Below the pieces are notes generated by a model. That model ran no database searches and had not been told where the DNA came from. It worked only from the letters and a program-made list of their open reading frames with translations. Shown one piece after another: positions 10,454-19,518 of a DNA stretch of 64,000 nucleotides (position 1 is the stretch's first letter; each line of letters opens with the position of its first letter). The position numbers and the translations under genes are program-made. This stretch comes from Rhizobium sp. GN54. Its GTDB lineage: Bacteria > Pseudomonadota > Alphaproteobacteria > Rhizobiales > Rhizobiaceae. The stretch lies in assembly GCF_021026345.1 (NCBI RefSeq), contig NZ_JAJNCZ010000001.1, positions 372,001-436,000 on the forward strand, written 5' to 3'.

Positions 10454-10888
10454 ATGTTTGACCTCGAAGCATGCGCGGAGAGTGCCCGGTCAGGCCGGCT
10501 GCAGTGTTGGGTGCTGGACTATCTTGCAAGCGGCTACTGGGCGAACCATGGGCTTCGCGACGGGCTCCTGCTTCAGGAGCGCCATTGGATCGGTCCCGTC
10601 TCCCTGGAGCTTTCACGGCTGGAGCGCTGTTGCGGACCGGAGGCCGGAATGGCCTATCGTGTCCCCGGCGATGTGTGGAGCGAGCGGATCGACGTCATTT
10701 CCGACGGCCTCGTCGATGCGGAAAGCTTGCCGCCCCTGATCGTCGAATGGCAAGGGGGGCGTCTTCTTGTCCGCGACGGAAACCACCGCCATGCCGCGAT
10801 GAAGTTGAAGGGCTGGACGTCCTGTTTCGCCGTCATCTGGTGCAATCGCGAAGAAGACTACCGGGCGGCGCTTTCGCATATTGCCTAA
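10454..10888 (+). CDS. ParB/Srx-like small protein, orphan
   Basis: The 144-residue protein carries RLLVRDGNHRHAAMKLKG at residues 103-120. DGNHRHAA resembles the nucleotide-binding loop (GxHRxxA) of the ParB/sulfiredoxin fold. The upstream PPLIVEWQGG strand also fits that fold, while the N-terminal 60 residues are unlike ParB. There is no helix-turn-helix domain, so it is not a partition protein. It starts ten bases after rnhA and could be co-transcribed with it. An NTP-using or DNA-linked role is conceivable, but function is unknown. Confidence 0.6.
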   Translation: MFDLEACAESARSGRLQCWVLDYLASGYWANHGLRDGLLLQERHWIGPVSLELSRLERCCGPEAGMAYRVPGDVWSERIDVISDGLVDAESLPPLIVEWQGGRLLVRDGNHRHAAMKLKGWTSCFAVIWCNREEDYRAALSHIA

Positions 10889-10986
10889 CGGTCGAAACGA
10901 GAATGGGGGACCGGTCGCTCCCGCCGCGTGACGCATCTTGCGTCTTTCGCGGCAGGAGGAATTTTACCGCCAGATGAGCTCGGTTT

Positions 10987-11472
10987 TTAGAGCTGCCCGA
11001 TCATCGCCGCCGCCGCCGAGACGGTCGCCTGGCCGGGGCTTTCCTCGATGTTGAGCGTCTTGACCACGCCGTCCTCGACCAGCATCGAGTAGCGCTTGGA
11101 GCGCACGCCGAGGCCGTTGGGGGTGAGGTCGATGTCGAGGCCGACAGCCTTGGCGAACTGGGCGCTGCCGTCGGCGAGGAAGCGGATCTTGCCGAGGCCG
11201 CCGGTCTCCTTGGCCCATGCGGTCATGACGAACGGGTCGTTGACGGCGATGACGGCGATCTCGTCTACGCCCTTGGCGAGGATCGCGTCGCGGTTCTCCA
11301 GATAGCCGGGCAGGTGGTTCAGCGAGCAGGTCGGCGTGAACGCGCCGGGAACGGCGAAGAGCACGACGCGCTTGCCCTTGAACAGATCGCCGGTCGAGAC
11401 CTCCGCCGGGCCGTCCGCGGTCGGTTCCTTGAGCTTCAGGTCGGGCAGTTTCTCTCCTACGGCAATCGTCAC
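10987..11472 (-). CDS. Peroxiredoxin, Prx5/AhpE-like redoxin
   Basis: This thiol peroxidase reduces H2O2 or organic peroxides. The 161-residue protein has the peroxidatic motif PGAFTPTCSLNHLPGY, with the catalytic Cys in TPTC, and DPFVMTAWAKETG, typical of the Prx5 subgroup. The end of the protein (VEDGVVKTLNIEESPG) matches the family. I chose the GTG at 11472, which has GGAG seven bases upstream; a longer frame upstream lacks homology-like sequence. It lies 70 bp downstream of a DsbD-alpha-like gene on the same strand, a redox pairing. Confidence 0.92.
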   Translation of the reverse strand: MTIAVGEKLPDLKLKEPTADGPAEVSTGDLFKGKRVVLFAVPGAFTPTCSLNHLPGYLENRDAILAKGVDEIAVIAVNDPFVMTAWAKETGGLGKIRFLADGSAQFAKAVGLDIDLTPNGLGVRSKRYSMLVEDGVVKTLNIEESPGQATVSAAAAMIGQL

Positions 11473-11542
11473 GATCGTTCTCCTTGGCTTGTCTTCGCCG
11501 CGCGAATTGCGCCGGCGGTCGGCCGCGGATAATAGGCGCTGG

Positions 11543-12379
11543 TCAGTCGATGACAAGCGGCATTTCCATCGCCCGGCCGCCGCTCTCGGCGGTGAAGAGA
11601 AGGGCAGCGTCATCGAGGCTGGCCGCCTTCGGCTTGTGCCGCAGCGGGACGTCAACGCGGTAGGACTCGCCGCTGCGCACCGGTGCCGCCCCGGTCTCGA
11701 ACTGGAAGCCCTCCGGCCCGGAAACGAACACCTGCAGCGGCTTCTCCGCCGAAGGCTCCGGCGCGGTGAAGGTGACGGAAAGGGCGCTGCCCTCGGTGTT
11801 CCAGCGGGCCTCTGTGACGGCGAAGTCGGGCGAGGCAGCCGCCGGCAGGGCAGCCTCGGCAGCCGCCGCCATCGCGGCCTCGATCGGGTTGGCGACGGAC
11901 ACCTTGGCCATGTCCACCGAAAGCTCCGCCTGCAGCGGGATGCAGATGTTCTCGCAGACGCCGAGGAAGACCGAGGCCGTGATGCGATCGCCCTGCGTCG
12001 CCTGCTGCCGCTTCAGCGTCAGCGGCAGGGCGAGCGAGCGGTCGTAGCCGGTATAGGCGGTGAAGCCGTCGGAAAAGCGCTTGGGCAGGGGAAAGCGGAT
12101 CGCCTCCACGACCAGCCCGCTCTCCGGCGCCATCGTGACCGTCGGCGAGATCCCGCTCTCGCCCGGATCGCGCCAGTAGGTCTTCCAGCCCGGCTGCAGC
12201 TCGATGTCGAGGAGGGCGGGAATGCGCCCGTCCGCCTCCTCCGGCAGCACGATCAGCCTGACGCGGCCGCCCTCCGTCTCCGCCCAGGGTGAGGTTGCAG
12301 CCGAGCCCGCCCCCGGCGAGATCGCCAGCAGCGCGAGGGCAAGGAGAGGGAAGCGAAAGCCTGTCTGAAAACCTGTCAT
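11543..12379 (-). CDS. Exported DsbD alpha-domain-like protein
   Basis: The 278-residue protein has a signal peptide (hydrophobic FPLLALALLAISPGAGSA) and then a periplasmic domain like the N-terminal part of protein-disulfide reductase DsbD. LQPGWKTYWRDPGESGISPTV and the Cys pair in GVCENICIPLQAEL are the hallmarks. The membrane and thioredoxin parts of DsbD are missing, so it would need a partner to receive electrons. It lies upstream of the peroxiredoxin and divergent from yqgE. The ATG at 12379 has only a weak ribosome-binding site. Confidence 0.82.
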   Translation of the reverse strand: MTGFQTGFRFPLLALALLAISPGAGSAATSPWAETEGGRVRLIVLPEEADGRIPALLDIELQPGWKTYWRDPGESGISPTVTMAPESGLVVEAIRFPLPKRFSDGFTAYTGYDRSLALPLTLKRQQATQGDRITASVFLGVCENICIPLQAELSVDMAKVSVANPIEAAMAAAAEAALPAAASPDFAVTEARWNTEGSALSVTFTAPEPSAEKPLQVFVSGPEGFQFETGAAPVRSGESYRVDVPLRHKPKAASLDDAALLFTAESGGRAMEMPLVID

Positions 12380-12568
12380 GGGATCACGATCTATGCGTTC
12401 ACGGCGGCGATTGCGTGGCTCCGGCCGGCCTTTTCGAAGATGCTCACTTGAATGGTGAAGCCGCTGTCCCAGTTCTTTACAATGTTCCTCCCGCAGCGTC
12501 GAACAAAAGCGTCGGAGCGACCAGAAGGCGCTTTTCATTTCGGTGCGAATTGATAGGCTGTTTGCATT

Positions 12569-13174
12569 ATGGCGATGTCGGTCCTGAAAAACAGACGAGA
12601 ACGGGGCTTTCTTGACGGTCAATTCCTGATCGCCATGCCGGGCATGCTCGACAAGAATTTCGAGCGCACCGTCGTCTATATCTGCGCCCATTCCGACGAC
12701 GGGGCCATGGGCTTCGTCATCAACCGCCCGCAGCAGATGAGCTTCACCGACGTCCTGCTGCACCTCCAGCTGGTCGAGGAGGACGAGGTGATCCGCCTGC
12801 CGTCACGCACCATCGATTTCCCAATCCGCTCCGGCGGCCCGGTCGAGAGCGGCAGGGGCTTCGTGCTCCACTCAGACGACTATTCGTCCGAATCCAGCAT
12901 CCCGGTCAGCGACGATATGAGCCTGACGGCCACCCTCGACATCGTCCGCGCCATTTCGCGCGGCGAGGGGCCGAAACGCGGGCTGCTGATGCTCGGCTAT
13001 GCCGGCTGGGGCGCCGGGCAGCTGGAGAACGAGATCGTCTCCAACGGCTGGCTGACCTGCCCGGCATCCGAAGACCTGATCTTCGACACGCCGGTCGAGG
13101 CGAAGTACGACCGTGCGCTCGCGCTGATGGGCGTCACCCCGGCCATGCTGTCCATGGAAGCCGGGCACGCCTGA
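12569..13174 (+). CDS. YqgE/AlgH family protein (UPF0301)
   Basis: The 201-residue protein matches UPF0301 throughout: [53 protein letters not shown] and [17 protein letters not shown]. The biochemical role of YqgE is unclear, though some members affect alginate gene expression or stress responses. An in-frame ATG at 12575 may be the real start. It is divergent from the DsbD-like gene across a 189-bp gap. Confidence 0.93.
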   Translation: MAMSVLKNRRERGFLDGQFLIAMPGMLDKNFERTVVYICAHSDDGAMGFVINRPQQMSFTDVLLHLQLVEEDEVIRLPSRTIDFPIRSGGPVESGRGFVLHSDDYSSESSIPVSDDMSLTATLDIVRAISRGEGPKRGLLMLGYAGWGAGQLENEIVSNGWLTCPASEDLIFDTPVEAKYDRALALMGVTPAMLSMEAGHA

Positions 13175-13291
13175 GCGTCTTGCGCGCCTCCGGGCTCCCA
13201 AGGCGTTCCCGGTTCGCCGCGGCGGAACCTGTCCGGTCGATGGGCGCTGTGCGCGGACCCTTTCCGACAGCAATCGTGCCCGGAGGTCGCC

Positions 13292-14359
13292 ATGCGTCTC
13301 TTCCAATGTGAATCCTGCGGGCAGACCCTGCATTTCGGCAATCGCGCCTGCGTGCGCTGCGGCTCCCGGCTCGGCTTCGATGTCGGCGACATGCGCCTCC
13401 ATGCGCTGGCGCCGATGGCGGAGGAGGGGACATGGGAGATCGAGGGCCGCGCGGGCCAGGGCTTCCGCTTCTGCGACAATGCCGCAATCGACGTCTGCAA
13501 CTGGCTGGTGCCGGTCGAGAGCGGCGACGCCTTCTGCGCCGTCTGCATCCATAACCGCATCGTGCCGACCACCGATCCGGTCGGGCTGGAGCGCTGGCGG
13601 CGGATCTCGGCCGCACAGCACCACCTGTTCTATTCGCTGCTGCGCTGGAACCTGCCGCATCCGACCCGCGAGCAGCAGCCCGACGGCGGGCTGGTCTTCG
13701 ACTTCCTCGCCGACGATGTCGATGCGAACGGCAATGTCGTGCCGGCGATGACCGGCCACGAGGACGGACTGATCAGCCTCAGGGCGGCGGAGGCCGACGA
13801 CGACGTGCGCGAAGCCGTGCGCGTCGCCATGGACGAGCGCTACCGTTCGCTGCTCGGCCATCTGCGACACGAGATCGGCCATTTCTACTGGGGCCAGCTT
13901 CTTGCCGACGAGGCCGACCTCGCGCGCGCCCGCGAACTCTTCGGCGACGAGCGCGAGGACTATGGCGCGGCACTCGAGCGTCATTACCAGGCCGGCCCGC
14001 CGCCCGACTGGCAGCAGCGCTTCATCAGCACCTATGCCAGCGCGCATGCGGCGGAAGACTTCGCCGAATGCTGGGCGCACTATCTGCACATCGTCGATAC
14101 GCTGGAGACGGCCCGCGCCTTCGGGCTCAATACGGATCCGCGGGGAGGGAACGACGAACTGGAGGCGACGGTCGATTTCGACCCCTATCGCGTCATCAGC
14201 GCCGACCGGCTGGTCGATGCCTGGATCCCGCTCAGCGTCGCCGTCAACGAGATCCAGCGCTCCATGGGACAGCCGGACAGCTATCCCTTCGTTCTCTCCC
14301 AGCCGGTGGTCGAGAAGCTGGAATTCATCCGCGGCATCGTCGCCAGGGCGCACCGCTGA
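13292..14359 (+). CDS. Putative zinc-binding metallopeptidase with N-terminal zinc ribbon
   Basis: The 355-residue protein opens with a zinc ribbon (FQCESCGQTLHFGNRACVRCGS, Cys pairs 6/9 and about 22/25). The remainder matches the putative Peptidase_Mx family. The gluzincin-like motif LRHEIGHFYW at about residue 190 supplies two His and the catalytic Glu, and the downstream SAHAAEDFAECWAHYLHI could give a third ligand. No signal peptide is visible, so it is probably cytoplasmic. Substrate unknown. The ATG is preceded by CGGAGG. Confidence 0.82.
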   Translation: MRLFQCESCGQTLHFGNRACVRCGSRLGFDVGDMRLHALAPMAEEGTWEIEGRAGQGFRFCDNAAIDVCNWLVPVESGDAFCAVCIHNRIVPTTDPVGLERWRRISAAQHHLFYSLLRWNLPHPTREQQPDGGLVFDFLADDVDANGNVVPAMTGHEDGLISLRAAEADDDVREAVRVAMDERYRSLLGHLRHEIGHFYWGQLLADEADLARARELFGDEREDYGAALERHYQAGPPPDWQQRFISTYASAHAAEDFAECWAHYLHIVDTLETARAFGLNTDPRGGNDELEATVDFDPYRVISADRLVDAWIPLSVAVNEIQRSMGQPDSYPFVLSQPVVEKLEFIRGIVARAHR

Positions 14360-14402
14360 CCGCAGCACGAGGCGGACTGCGAGGGGCAGGGCGTGAGCGC
14401 GC

Positions 14403-17315
14403 TCAGGCGCGCTTCATCAGGGGAAATCGTTCCTTCAAAAGCCGCAGCACCGAATCGTAGTTGATCGGCGGGCCGAACAGGTAGCTCTGGCCGTATTCGC
14501 AGCCCATCCGCCCGAGTTCGATCGCGTCCTCCTCGGTCTCGATGCCTTCGGCGACGACCTGCATCTCCATCTCCCGCGCCATCGAGATCACCGAGCGCAG
14601 CAGGACGGTCCGCTTGTCGGAACTGTCGCGCACCAGCGCCTTGTCGATCTTGATCGTATCGAAGGGGAAGCGGGTGAGATAGGCGAGCGAGGAATAGCCG
14701 GTGCCGAAGTCGTCGAGCGCCAGCCCGAGCCCGGCCTCGCGCAGCTTGTTGAGCACGAGCCGCGCCTGCTCGGCGTTTTCCATGACGACCGATTCCGTCA
14801 GCTCGAACTTCAGCTTGTGCGGCTCGCAGCGCGTCTTGGACAGCACGGCGCGGACGTCGTTGTAGAGCTCGTTGTTCAGGAGCTGCGCGCTCGAAAGATT
14901 GACTGAGACGAAGATCGGCAGGTCGCCGGTCTGCAACTGCCAGTCCATAAGGTCGCTTGCCGCCTTGTCGAAGGCGAATGCGCCGAGCTGGCTGATCAGG
15001 TCGGACTGCTCGGCGACGGGGATGAATTCCTCCGGCGAGATGCTGCCGCGCTTGGGATGCTCCCAGCGCATCAGCGCCTCGAAACCAGCGACCTCCGCAT
15101 CCGACAGCCGCACGATCGGCTGGTAGACGAGGGAAAGCTCCTTGCGCTCGATCGCGCGGCGCAGGTCCGTCTCCATCTGCAGCCGGTCCGTGCCCATGGT
15201 GCGGAAGGCCGGGCGGAACGGCTCGACGCGGTTGCCGCCGGCCTTCTTCGCCCGGTACATGGCAAGCTCGGCGTCGTTGAGCAGGCTTGCCGCGTCCTGT
15301 TGCTGATCGAGCCAGGAGACGAGGCCGATCGAGGCGGTCAGGATGATCTCGCGGTTGGCGAAGTTGATCGGCACGGTGATCGCCTTGGAGACCGCATCGG
15401 CGAAATCGGCGACCTTGGCCGGATCGCGCTCCGAAAGCAGGATCAGGCCGAACTGGTCGCCGGAAAGCCGCGATAGCGTGTCCTGCGGCTTCAGGAGCCG
15501 GCGCAGGCGCCGCGACAGCGCTACCAGGATGTTGTCGCCGGCGGCGATCCCGAGCGCGTCGTTCACCTGCTTGTAGCGGTCGATGTCGATCGCCAGCACC
15601 GTCGGGCGTACCGCCTCGCCGGAACCCGCGATCGACAGAACCGATTGCAGCCGGTCGAGGAACACCTGGCGGTTGGGCAGGCCGGTCAGGTTGTCGTGCA
15701 GCGCGTCCTGCAGCAACCGGTCGACGGAATTGCGCTGCTCGGTGATGTCGACGATCGTGCCGACGCAGCGGATGATCTCGCCATTGGCGCCCAGCACCGG
15801 CCGGGCGCGGATCGCCAGCCAGTGGTAGTGGCCGTCCTCGGCGCGGACTCGGAACTGGTGGTTCAGCCGGCCGCGGCGGTGCTCCAGGAGCACGTCGAGC
15901 GTGGCGCGGAAACGGTCGCGGTCGTCGGGGTGCAGCCGCGGCAGCCAGTTGCGGGCGGCCCCGTGCATGACGCCGGGCGAAAGGCCGAGCTGGGCGGAAA
16001 TGTCGGGAATGGTGACGACGCGGTCGCGCGCCACGTCCCAGTCCCACACCGTGTCGCCCGAACCGGTCAGCGCCAGCGACTGGCGCTCGAGGTCGGAGAA
16101 CAGGCCCTGCTGGTAGGCGCCGCCGGCAAAGGCGTGCTGCATCACCGTGAACCCCATCAGGAGCACGATCAGCACCAGGCCGCCGCCGAGTGCGGGCTGG
16201 ATGATGTCGTTGTCGAGCCGCCCGGTCACCGTCATCCACGCGCCGAACAGCCAGACGAGGATCAGCGCCCAGGCAGGCACGAGCAGGATCGCCCGGTCGT
16301 AGCGGTTGAAGCCGAGATAGGCGATCAGGATGATGCCGGCGGAAGCCGTCAGCGCGAACGAAAGACGCGCGATGCCGGCGGCGATCGGCGGGTCGTACAC
16401 AGCCACCCCAAACAGCAGCCCGAGGCCGAGGATCCAGGCGAGCGTGGCGTAGGAGAGGTGGGCGTGCCAGCGGTTCAGGTTCAGGTAGGTGAACAGGAAC
16501 ACGACGAGGCCGACGGCGAGCGAAACCTCCGTCCCCGCCCGCCATATCCGCTCGTCGCCGGCGGTGATGCTGATGAGCTTCGACAGGAAGCCGAAATCGA
16601 CGCAGATATAGCCGAGCACCGCCCAGGCGAGGGCGGCCGTCGCCGGCAGCATCGAGGTGCCCTTGACGACGAACAGGATGGTGAGAAACACCGCGAGCAG
16701 GCCGGCGATCCCGAGCACGATGCCGCGATAGAGCGTGAAGGCGTTGACCGTGTCCTTGTAGGCGTCCGGTTCCCACAGGTAGATCTGCGGAAGGTCCGGC
16801 GTCGCCAGTTCCGCCACGAAGGTGACGACCGTGCCCGGGTTCAGCGTGATGCGGAACACGTCCGCCTCCTCGCTCTGCTGGCGGTCGAGGGCGAAGCCTT
16901 CGCTGGGCGTAATGGAGAGAATGCGCTGCGAGCCGAGGTCGGGCCAGAACAGCTTGGAGCGCACCAGCCGGAAATGCGGCGCGACGATCACGCGGTCGAT
17001 CTGCTCCTCGGAGATGTTGGCGAGCGCGAACACCGCCCAGTCGCCCTCGTGCGAGGGGTTGCTCGCCCGCACCTCGATGCGGCGCACGATGCCGTCTGTG
17101 CCCGGCGCCGTGGAGACCTGGAAGGCGTCGCCGCGCCCGGTATAGATCTCCGTCGTCGCCGTCAGGTCGAGTGCCGTGTCGTCGCGGGAGATCTGCACCG
17201 GCTCGACCGCCTGCGCGGTCGACACGAGCGGGCCGACCAGCGAGAGCGCCGCCAGAAGGGTAAGGGCGAGCACCCGGCTGACGAACAGCAGTGTCGGCAC
17301 GAAACGGATTGTCAT
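14403..17315 (-). CDS. 7TMR-DISM / PAS / degenerate GGDEF / EAL protein
   Basis: This 970-residue protein probably degrades cyclic di-GMP. Order: signal peptide (1-37), 7TMR-DISM-type periplasmic domain (to about 180), seven membrane helices (about 190-395), PAS/PAC (about 425-530), GGDEF (about 545-700), EAL (about 715-965). The GGDEF motif reads SGDQF near residue 616, so cyclase activity is unlikely. The EAL side keeps GFEALMRW, VSVNLSS, FELTES, DDFGTGYSSLAYL, IKIDK, VVAEGIETEED and GQSYLFGPP, all consistent with an active phosphodiesterase. The periplasmic sensor suggests control by a ligand. It ends head to head with the metallopeptidase gene. Confidence 0.9.
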   Translation of the reverse strand: MTIRFVPTLLFVSRVLALTLLAALSLVGPLVSTAQAVEPVQISRDDTALDLTATTEIYTGRGDAFQVSTAPGTDGIVRRIEVRASNPSHEGDWAVFALANISEEQIDRVIVAPHFRLVRSKLFWPDLGSQRILSITPSEGFALDRQQSEEADVFRITLNPGTVVTFVAELATPDLPQIYLWEPDAYKDTVNAFTLYRGIVLGIAGLLAVFLTILFVVKGTSMLPATAALAWAVLGYICVDFGFLSKLISITAGDERIWRAGTEVSLAVGLVVFLFTYLNLNRWHAHLSYATLAWILGLGLLFGVAVYDPPIAAGIARLSFALTASAGIILIAYLGFNRYDRAILLVPAWALILVWLFGAWMTVTGRLDNDIIQPALGGGLVLIVLLMGFTVMQHAFAGGAYQQGLFSDLERQSLALTGSGDTVWDWDVARDRVVTIPDISAQLGLSPGVMHGAARNWLPRLHPDDRDRFRATLDVLLEHRRGRLNHQFRVRAEDGHYHWLAIRARPVLGANGEIIRCVGTIVDITEQRNSVDRLLQDALHDNLTGLPNRQVFLDRLQSVLSIAGSGEAVRPTVLAIDIDRYKQVNDALGIAAGDNILVALSRRLRRLLKPQDTLSRLSGDQFGLILLSERDPAKVADFADAVSKAITVPINFANREIILTASIGLVSWLDQQQDAASLLNDAELAMYRAKKAGGNRVEPFRPAFRTMGTDRLQMETDLRRAIERKELSLVYQPIVRLSDAEVAGFEALMRWEHPKRGSISPEEFIPVAEQSDLISQLGAFAFDKAASDLMDWQLQTGDLPIFVSVNLSSAQLLNNELYNDVRAVLSKTRCEPHKLKFELTESVVMENAEQARLVLNKLREAGLGLALDDFGTGYSSLAYLTRFPFDTIKIDKALVRDSSDKRTVLLRSVISMAREMEMQVVAEGIETEEDAIELGRMGCEYGQSYLFGPPINYDSVLRLLKERFPLMKRA

Positions 17316-17322
17316 TGGAACG

Positions 17323-17979
17323 CTAATTTCCTGTCGTCTGCGGGTCCAGCAGCCCTCTCTCCGGCGCGGCCAGAATTCGCGGCTGGGCCCTGTCCCCTGC
17401 CAGCAGCGAATACATCACGTGGTCGCGCCACTCCCCGTTTATCTTCAAATATTCCCTCAGGTAGCCTTCGCGCTGAAAGCCGGCCTTTTCAAGGAGGCGG
17501 ATGCTCCGCTCGTTGTCAGGAATACAGGCTGCCTCGATACGGTGCAACTGAAGCTCCCCAAAGATATAGGGGATGGCCAGTTTCAGGGCGGAAAGCATGT
17601 GGCCGCAGCCGGCATGGCGCTCGCCCATCCAGTAGCCCACCATGCAGCATTGCGAGGCGCCGCGGCGGATGTAGCCGATCGTCAGGCCGCCCAGAAGCAG
17701 TTGCTGCTCTTCGGCCTTGAGGAAGAGAAACAGCGGCAGCGCCTGGCCGCTGGCGAATTCCTGCTCGTTGCGCACGACGCGGGCACGGAAGGAACTCTCG
17801 GAAAGCTCGTCGTTGCGCCAGGTCGGCTCCCAGGGCTCGAGAAAACGCCTGCTTTCGGAGCGAAGCGGATACCACTGGCGATAATCGGCAAATCGCGGAA
17901 GGCGCAGGAAATGCGTTTCGCTTTCGAGCGTCACGGTGTCGGACTGCCGCGACAGGAACCGAAAGACCGATCGTGCCAT
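17323..17979 (-). CDS. RimJ/RimL-type GNAT acetyltransferase
   Basis: The 218-residue protein has the GNAT fold pattern seen in RimJ/RimL: ETHFLRLPRFADYRQW at the start, GLTIGYIRRG, VGYWMGERHAGCGHMLSALKLAIPYIF (acetyl-CoA site region) and IEAACIPDNERSIRLLEKAGFQREGYLREY. Such enzymes acetylate N-termini of ribosomal proteins or other amines. The DNA upstream encodes the M16 peptidase on the same strand at a distance of about 220 bp. Confidence 0.88.
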   Translation of the reverse strand: MARSVFRFLSRQSDTVTLESETHFLRLPRFADYRQWYPLRSESRRFLEPWEPTWRNDELSESSFRARVVRNEQEFASGQALPLFLFLKAEEQQLLLGGLTIGYIRRGASQCCMVGYWMGERHAGCGHMLSALKLAIPYIFGELQLHRIEAACIPDNERSIRLLEKAGFQREGYLREYLKINGEWRDHVMYSLLAGDRAQPRILAAPERGLLDPQTTGN

Positions 17980-18129
17980 GCATTCTCTCCGTTGCGCCGA
18001 CCGCGCCGCCTTGTGTCCAACACTAGGACAATGCCGGCGATCCCGTCAAACCGGATGTTGCCCTGCGCCCTCGCCGTCGTTCGTTTGGGCACGGCCTCCC
18101 GTAGGCGGTCGCCGGCGCATGACGTCAAA

Positions 18130-18159
18130 GGACCGTCGCGGGGTGATCCGCGACGGTCC
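18130..18159 (-). terminator. Hairpin terminator downstream of the M16 peptidase gene
   Basis: GGACCGTCGCGG pairs perfectly with CCGCGACGGTCC across a 6-base loop. Read on the minus strand it is followed by TTT. It lies 43 bp past the M16 stop in a 223-bp gap. Confidence 0.6.
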
Positions 18160-18202
18160 TCTCAGGTCCTGTCGTGACGACTGCCGGCCCGGAGGCGGCG
18201 CC

Positions 18203-19498
18203 TCAGCCTGCGGCGCGCTGCGGCAGGGCGCTGCGGGTCAGCGAGCCGATGATGTCGCTGGCGGAAGCGAGCTGCTCCAGCGGGCCGATGGCCGAAAGGG
18301 TGGGGTGGGTGTCGAAGAACAGCCGGCCGGCGAGGTCGGTCAGCCGATCGACGGTGATGCCTTCGAGGCGCTCCATCAGTTCGTCGTTCGGGATCGGCCG
18401 GCCGTAGAGCATCATCTGCCGCGCGATCTGGCCGGCGCGGGCCGCCGGGCTTTCCTGGCCCATCAAAAGCTGCGCGCGGATCTGGGCGCGGGCCCGGTCG
18501 ATCTCCTGCTGGTCGATCCGGTCGGCCGACTTGCGCAGTTCCTCGACGATCACCGGCACCAGTTCCGGCAGGTTCTCGCCGCCGGTCGCCGCATGGATGC
18601 CGAAGATGCCGGTGTCGGAAAAGCCCCAGTGGAAGGCATAGACGGAATAGCAAAGCCCGCGATGCTCGCGCACCTCCTGGAACAGCCGCGAGGACATGCC
18701 GCCGCCGAGGATGTTGGCCAGGATCTGCGAACAGTAGAAGTCGCGCGCATGATAGGCCTTGCCCTCGAAACCGAGCAGCACCTGCGCGTCCATCAGGTCG
18801 CGCGTCTCGCGCACGTCGCCACCGGTATAGTGGGCTTCCTCGAGCACCGGCGGCGCGGATGGGGTCTGCGGCAGCGCCGCGAAGCGTTTCTCGACGTCCT
18901 TGACGAAGCTGTCGTGCTCGACCGCGCCGGCGGCGACCACGAACATGCGGTCGGTCGTGTAGTTGCGGCCGAGATAGTTGCGGATCTGCGCCGGCTGAAA
19001 GGAGAGCACCGTCTCCGGCGTGCCGAGGATCGCCCGGCCGATCGTCTGGTCGCGATAGGCGACCTCGGAGAACTTGTCAAAGATCACGTCATCAGGCGTG
19101 TCGTTGGCCGCCCCGATCTCCTGCAGGATGACGTGCTTTTCCCGCGACAGTTCCTCCTCGTCGAATTCCGATTCCGTCAGGATGTCGGCGAGGATGTCGG
19201 TGGCGAGCGGCACGTGGTCCTTGAGCACGCGGGCGTAGTAGGAGGTGGTCTCGGTGGAGGTGGCGGCATTGACCTCGCCGCCGACGTTCTCGATCTCCTC
19301 GGCGATCTCGCGGGCAGTGCGGCGCGCCGTGCCCTTGAAGGCCATGTGCTCGAGCAGGTGGGCGATGCCGTGCTCGTCGGTGGTCTCGTTTCGGGAGCCG
19401 GACTTGATCCACACGCCGAGGGCGACGCTCTCCAGATGCGGCATGGTCTCGGTGACGACCGTCAGACCTGACGGCAGCCTGGTGCACTCAACTTTCAT
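18203..19498 (-). CDS. M16 family zinc peptidase (processing-peptidase-like)
   Basis: The 431-residue protein is related to the mitochondrial processing peptidase beta subunit and bacterial PqqL-like proteases. The inverted zinc motif HLLEH gives His47, Glu50 (catalytic) and His51, and the third ligand Glu127 lies exactly 76 residues after His51 in HVILQEIGA. The glycine-rich region is intact. No signal peptide is seen. It sits 20 bp downstream of thrC on the same strand, a pairing common in rhizobia, so the two are probably one operon. Confidence 0.94.
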   Translation of the reverse strand: MKVECTRLPSGLTVVTETMPHLESVALGVWIKSGSRNETTDEHGIAHLLEHMAFKGTARRTAREIAEEIENVGGEVNAATSTETTSYYARVLKDHVPLATDILADILTESEFDEEELSREKHVILQEIGAANDTPDDVIFDKFSEVAYRDQTIGRAILGTPETVLSFQPAQIRNYLGRNYTTDRMFVVAAGAVEHDSFVKDVEKRFAALPQTPSAPPVLEEAHYTGGDVRETRDLMDAQVLLGFEGKAYHARDFYCSQILANILGGGMSSRLFQEVREHRGLCYSVYAFHWGFSDTGIFGIHAATGGENLPELVPVIVEELRKSADRIDQQEIDRARAQIRAQLLMGQESPAARAGQIARQMMLYGRPIPNDELMERLEGITVDRLTDLAGRLFFDTHPTLSAIGPLEQLASASDIIGSLTRSALPQRAAG

Positions 19499-19518
19499 GT
19501 TCCGACTTTCCGCGATCG

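Noticed and set aside
10454-10888. Chromosome partition protein ParB
   Set aside because: Only the nucleotide-loop-like motif is shared; there is no helix-turn-helix domain and no parA or parS nearby.
15645-17720. Plus-strand frame of 691 codons opposite the GGDEF-EAL gene
   Set aside because: The minus strand encodes an intact multi-domain protein; the plus-strand product is compositionally biased and has no motif.
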